Of a DNA stretch of 64,000 nt, positions 61,261 through 64,000 are shown piece after piece. Position 1 is the first letter of the stretch. The number at the start of each line of letters is the position of its first letter. Position numbers and translations under genes: made by a program. Under the pieces are notes generated by a model. That model was not told where the DNA came from. It did no database searches and was given only the letters and a program-made list of their open reading frames with translations. This stretch comes from Halomonas jincaotanensis (GTDB lineage: Bacteria; Pseudomonadota; Gammaproteobacteria; Pseudomonadales; Halomonadaceae): assembly GCF_018448785.1 (NCBI RefSeq), contig NZ_JAHCLU010000001.1:186001-250000 (forward strand), written 5' to 3'.

Positions 61261-61320
61261 CTGGGATCATGGTGTCCTGAGGCGTCGGCTGAGCAGCATA
61301 CATCTTGCTAGAGGTGACTA

Positions 61321-62913
61321 GTGGCATCGGCGGTTGTCGGGCGGGAAAAGAGCCACTCTTTACGGATTTTTTATATCGCCCCATGGTTTCATTCTCTCGA
61401 TACCGGTGAGATGGACGGGAGCGCGGCCAATACCATGCGGCGAATCAGACGGTTGGACGAGTGGGGGCGCCAATGGGCGCCTGTGCTCAAGATCATTTCA
61501 ATGTTGTGGCTGGTGCTGGCGATTTTCATGGCCTTTCCCCTGGCGGTGCTGGCGATCGAGGGGGAGCCGGACGTGAAGGCATTCGGCGTGTCGATCGCGA
61601 TAGTGGTTTCAGCGGTCGCGCTGGTCTGGCTGGCCACTTTTCGCGTATCCGTCGAACTCAAGCCATGGCAGATGTTCGTCCTCACCGCCCTGAGCTGGAC
61701 CACCATCAGCGGCTTTGCCAGCCTGCCGCTGGTGCTTGGCGCCCCTCAATTGACCTTCACCAATGCCGTATTCGAATCGGTGTCGGCCGTCACGACCACG
61801 GGCTCCACGGTGATGGTCGGCATCGAGTTCCTCTCCGATGGACTCAAGTTGTGGCGCGGCATCATGCAGTGGCTGGGGGGCATCGGCATCATCGTGATGG
61901 GCATCGCGATCCTGCCCTTTCTCAAGGTGGGCGGCATGCGGTTGTTTCGTACCGAGTCCTCGGATTGGTCGGACAAGGTAATGCCTCGCACGGGCGGCAT
62001 CGCCAAGGCCACCTTGGGGGTCTATTGTGGTCTCACTCTGGCGGCCATGCTGGCCTATTGGCTGGGCGGCATGACGCTGCTGGACGCCGTGGTGCATGCG
62101 ATGACCTCGCTTGCCACCGGTGGGTTCGCCAACTCCGATGCCTCCTTCGGGGCCTACGCTAACCAGCCGCAACTGCTGTGGATGGGCAGCCTGTTCATGT
62201 TATCCGGTGCCTTGCCCTTCGTGCTGTATATCCGCTTCTTGAGAGGGTCGCGTCTATCGCTGTGGCGCGACCAACAGGTCCGGGGGCTTCTGACGCTGTT
62301 ATTGCTGGTCATCGTGGCGCTGACCACGTGGCGGATCTGGCACGGCACGCCGCCGTTCGAGGCATTGACGCATGTCACCTTTAACGTCGTCTCGGTGGTC
62401 ACCACAACCGGCTATGCCTCGGACGACTATGGCACCTGGGGGGCCCTGGCATTCGTGGCCTTCTTCTACCTGACGTTCGTCGGTGGCTGCAGCGGCTCCA
62501 CCAGTGGGGGGATGAAGATCTTTCGTTTTCAGGTGGCGATGATCCTGCTGCGTAACCAACTGCGGTATTTGATCCATGCCAATGGTGTCTTCGCCTCGCG
62601 CTATAATCATCAGGCCCTGACGGACGACATCACACGTGGTGTGGTGGCCTTTTCATTCTTCTTTTTTCTGACCATTGCCGGCCTGGCGCTGGGCTTGGCC
62701 CTGTTGGGGTTGGACTTCACCACGGCGCTGTCGGGAGCGGCCACGGCGGTGGCCAATGTCGGGCCGGGGCTGGGCGACATCATTGGGCCGGCCGGCAACT
62801 TCGAATCCCTACCGGCCGCGGCCAAATGGCTCCTCTGCGTGGGAATGCTGATGGGGCGGTTGGAAATCCTTACGGTACTGGTGCTCCTGACGCCGATGTT
62901 CTGGCGCCGCTAA
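61321..62913 (+). CDS. TrkH-family potassium uptake protein
   Basis: Integral membrane protein of up to 530 residues. Selectivity-filter loops of the four pseudo-repeats are visible: SVSAVTTTGSTVM, AMTSLATGGFANSD, VVSVVTTTGYASDD and ATAVANVGPGLGD, each with the conserved glycine. LSWTTISGFASLPL and VGGCSGSTSGGMKIFRFQ are TrkH/KtrB signatures. It should take up K+ with a TrkA partner encoded elsewhere, as in the TrkH/TrkI systems of Halomonas. GAGGTGA is 5 bases before the GTG at 61321; an ATG at 61411 would give a 500-residue form. A KdpD-like kinase follows closely. Confidence 0.9.
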   Translation: MASAVVGREKSHSLRIFYIAPWFHSLDTGEMDGSAANTMRRIRRLDEWGRQWAPVLKIISMLWLVLAIFMAFPLAVLAIEGEPDVKAFGVSIAIVVSAVALVWLATFRVSVELKPWQMFVLTALSWTTISGFASLPLVLGAPQLTFTNAVFESVSAVTTTGSTVMVGIEFLSDGLKLWRGIMQWLGGIGIIVMGIAILPFLKVGGMRLFRTESSDWSDKVMPRTGGIAKATLGVYCGLTLAAMLAYWLGGMTLLDAVVHAMTSLATGGFANSDASFGAYANQPQLLWMGSLFMLSGALPFVLYIRFLRGSRLSLWRDQQVRGLLTLLLLVIVALTTWRIWHGTPPFEALTHVTFNVVSVVTTTGYASDDYGTWGALAFVAFFYLTFVGGCSGSTSGGMKIFRFQVAMILLRNQLRYLIHANGVFASRYNHQALTDDITRGVVAFSFFFFLTIAGLALGLALLGLDFTTALSGAATAVANVGPGLGDIIGPAGNFESLPAAAKWLLCVGMLMGRLEILTVLVLLTPMFWRR

Positions 62914-62950
62914 GATTTTGCCATGTCACGAATTCAGGGAGACGTAATCG

Positions 62951-64000
62951 ATGAACTCCATTTCCTTGGCGGATTCGCCTACCGCCTCTGCCCCGGCCGC
63001 CACCGACAATTCAGGCAGCGCGGGAATGGCTTCCCGCTCGCCGCGGGTGCGCTTGCTGGTCGCTCTCAGCGGTGGCAGCGAGGATGCAGCGCTGGTGCGG
63101 GCGGCGCATCGCCTGGCGGATCGAGAAGGCGTTGCCTGGCGGGCCATCCACGTGGACACCGGAAGCGACGATGCCGAGCGGCGCCTGGTGCTGGAAAGAG
63201 ACTTCGCCATGGTGGTCCGGCTGGGTGGCGACACCCTGTCGATACAAGGGCAGGATCGCGCTGCCGAGTTGCTGCACTATGCCCAAGAGCATCGCATCGC
63301 CACGTTGCTGGTGGGAAGCCCGCGCCCCTCGGGCTGGCGGTTCTGGCGTCGCACCCTGGCAGAGCAACTGATGCGCCAGCGAGGCACCTTTGACCTGGTG
63401 GTGGTCGCCGAGGCCAGCAAGCGGCCGCGCTTTCGACCCCGCCAGTCCTTGCAGGCGGTTCGGCTCCACGAACCCCTGATCGCGGTGGCGACGACCCTGG
63501 GCGCTCTGGTGGTCGCCTGGGGACTCCAGGCATGGCTGGAATTGGCCAATCTATCGCTTGTGTTTCTTGCTGCCGTGCTCACCAGTGCCGCCTTGGCCGG
63601 GACCCGGGCCGCGATGTTGAGTGTCGTGCTCGGTTTTTTGACCTTCAACTACTTCTTCACTCAGCCACACTTTTCGCTGGCCATGGTCGAGCGCGAGCAA
63701 TTGCTGACGGTCATCTTCTTCCTGCTGGTCGCGGTCGTCGTGGGACAACTGGCGGGGAGCGGACGTCGGCGGCTGGTCGCCTTGCGGCGAAGTCGTGAGC
63801 AGACTCAGCGGCTGCTCGCCTATTCGCGGGCTCTGTCGGTGGCCACCGATTGGAACCAGGTGCGCGATATTGGTCTTGCCTCCCTGGAGCGGTGGCTGGG
63901 GGCGCCGGTGGCTTTCCTCAGCCGTGAGGAAGGAAGTGCCGGCTTGACGATTCAGCGCACCGAACCACCTGGCATCGTGCTCGATGCCGCAGCACTGACG
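62951..64000 (+). CDS. KdpD-like sensor histidine kinase, N-terminal part
   Basis: Reading frame open to the window end, 350 residues so far. After a short variable lead it has a UspA-like domain (RVRLLVALSGGSEDAALVRA, LLVGSPRPSGWRFWRRTLAE) and then a DUF4118 membrane domain with four helices (VFLAAVLTSAALAGTRAAML, TFNYFFTQPHFSLAM, LLTVIFFLLVAVVVGQLAGS) and the start of a GAF-like domain. This matches KdpD but lacks its N-terminal ATP-binding KdpD domain. Kinase domains lie beyond the window. AGGGAG precedes the ATG at 62951. Adjacent TrkH suggests potassium sensing. Confidence 0.8.
   Translation, partial: MNSISLADSPTASAPAATDNSGSAGMASRSPRVRLLVALSGGSEDAALVRAAHRLADREGVAWRAIHVDTGSDDAERRLVLERDFAMVVRLGGDTLSIQGQDRAAELLHYAQEHRIATLLVGSPRPSGWRFWRRTLAEQLMRQRGTFDLVVVAEASKRPRFRPRQSLQAVRLHEPLIAVATTLGALVVAWGLQAWLELANLSLVFLAAVLTSAALAGTRAAMLSVVLGFLTFNYFFTQPHFSLAMVEREQLLTVIFFLLVAVVVGQLAGSGRRRLVALRRSREQTQRLLAYSRALSVATDWNQVRDIGLASLERWLGAPVAFLSREEGSAGLTIQRTEPPGIVLDAAALT

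Overview
The window looks like a chromosomal segment of a high-GC halophilic gammaproteobacterium of the Halomonas/Chromohalobacter type. This rests on gene content and protein character: a TRAP transporter beside GntK/GntR-like genes, a TrkH-family potassium transporter, acidic proteins, AmpG, RfaH, TrxC and Lon. No rRNA, tRNA, phage, insertion sequence or CRISPR array was recognised. Most of it is ordinary core and accessory chromosome in short operons separated by convergent hairpins. The first gene (a ketopantoate reductase, minus strand) and the last (a KdpD-like sensor kinase, plus strand) run off the window.

Layout. 0-13.5 kb: panE-like gene and topB (minus), an ABC1/UbiB-type kinase and a SEC-C/TPR protein (plus), ampG (minus), rfaH, a SlyD-like isomerase and a 37-residue CcoM-like oxidase subunit behind two FNR/ANR-like boxes (plus), a lytic transglycosylase and proS (minus), a 19-cysteine Csp3-like copper-storage protein (plus), then a SatD/DUF3307 pair (minus). 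13.5-20 kb: a secreted Glu/Pro-rich PRC-barrel protein, a VWA/MoxR pair, an SDR enzyme, a gene-poor AT-rich stretch with a 55-residue orphan gene and two terminators, and an ATP-grasp enzyme followed by an interrupted ORF. 20-34 kb: quinone-reductase-like protein, MsbA-like ABC exporter, erythromycin-esterase-like protein, hsp20-lon, trxC overlapping a diguanylate cyclase, a miniature YejK, a YadGH-like ABC exporter with DUF6494, PpiC, and a CPA1 antiporter. 34-45.5 kb: a second PRC-barrel protein, DUF503, gamma-glutamylcyclotransferase-like protein, two GFA proteins around a methyltransferase, an orphan solute-binding protein coupled to a ClC channel, a glutaredoxin-like protein, an M1-like peptidase coupled to a ChaN-PDZ fusion, a lipoprotein and an acyltransferase.

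45.5-50.5 kb is a self-contained predicted gluconate module: TRAP dctPQM, gluconokinase and a GntR-type LacI repressor, with a perfect GTTACCGGTAAC operator at the promoter. 50.6-54.6 kb is a Mn/Zn/Fe ABC importer whose first permease carries a C-terminal DtxR-like regulatory domain, preceded by a TGCCTAA-CC-TTAGGCA palindrome. 56.3-58.9 kb is an ECF42 sigma factor with its DGPF/YciI target operon; the sigma gene has an amber codon 37 residues before its natural end, a TGTCGA-N17-CGAC promoter lies just downstream, and the first target gene is a YciI-PhnB chimera. 59-64 kb: a methyltransferase divergent from a GlxA-type regulator, TrkH, and the KdpD-like kinase.

The most unusual signals are the ECF42/DGPF cluster, the doubly internally deleted YejK, the permease-regulator fusion, the ClC protein lacking both key glutamates, and the CcoM gene with paired FNR-like boxes.
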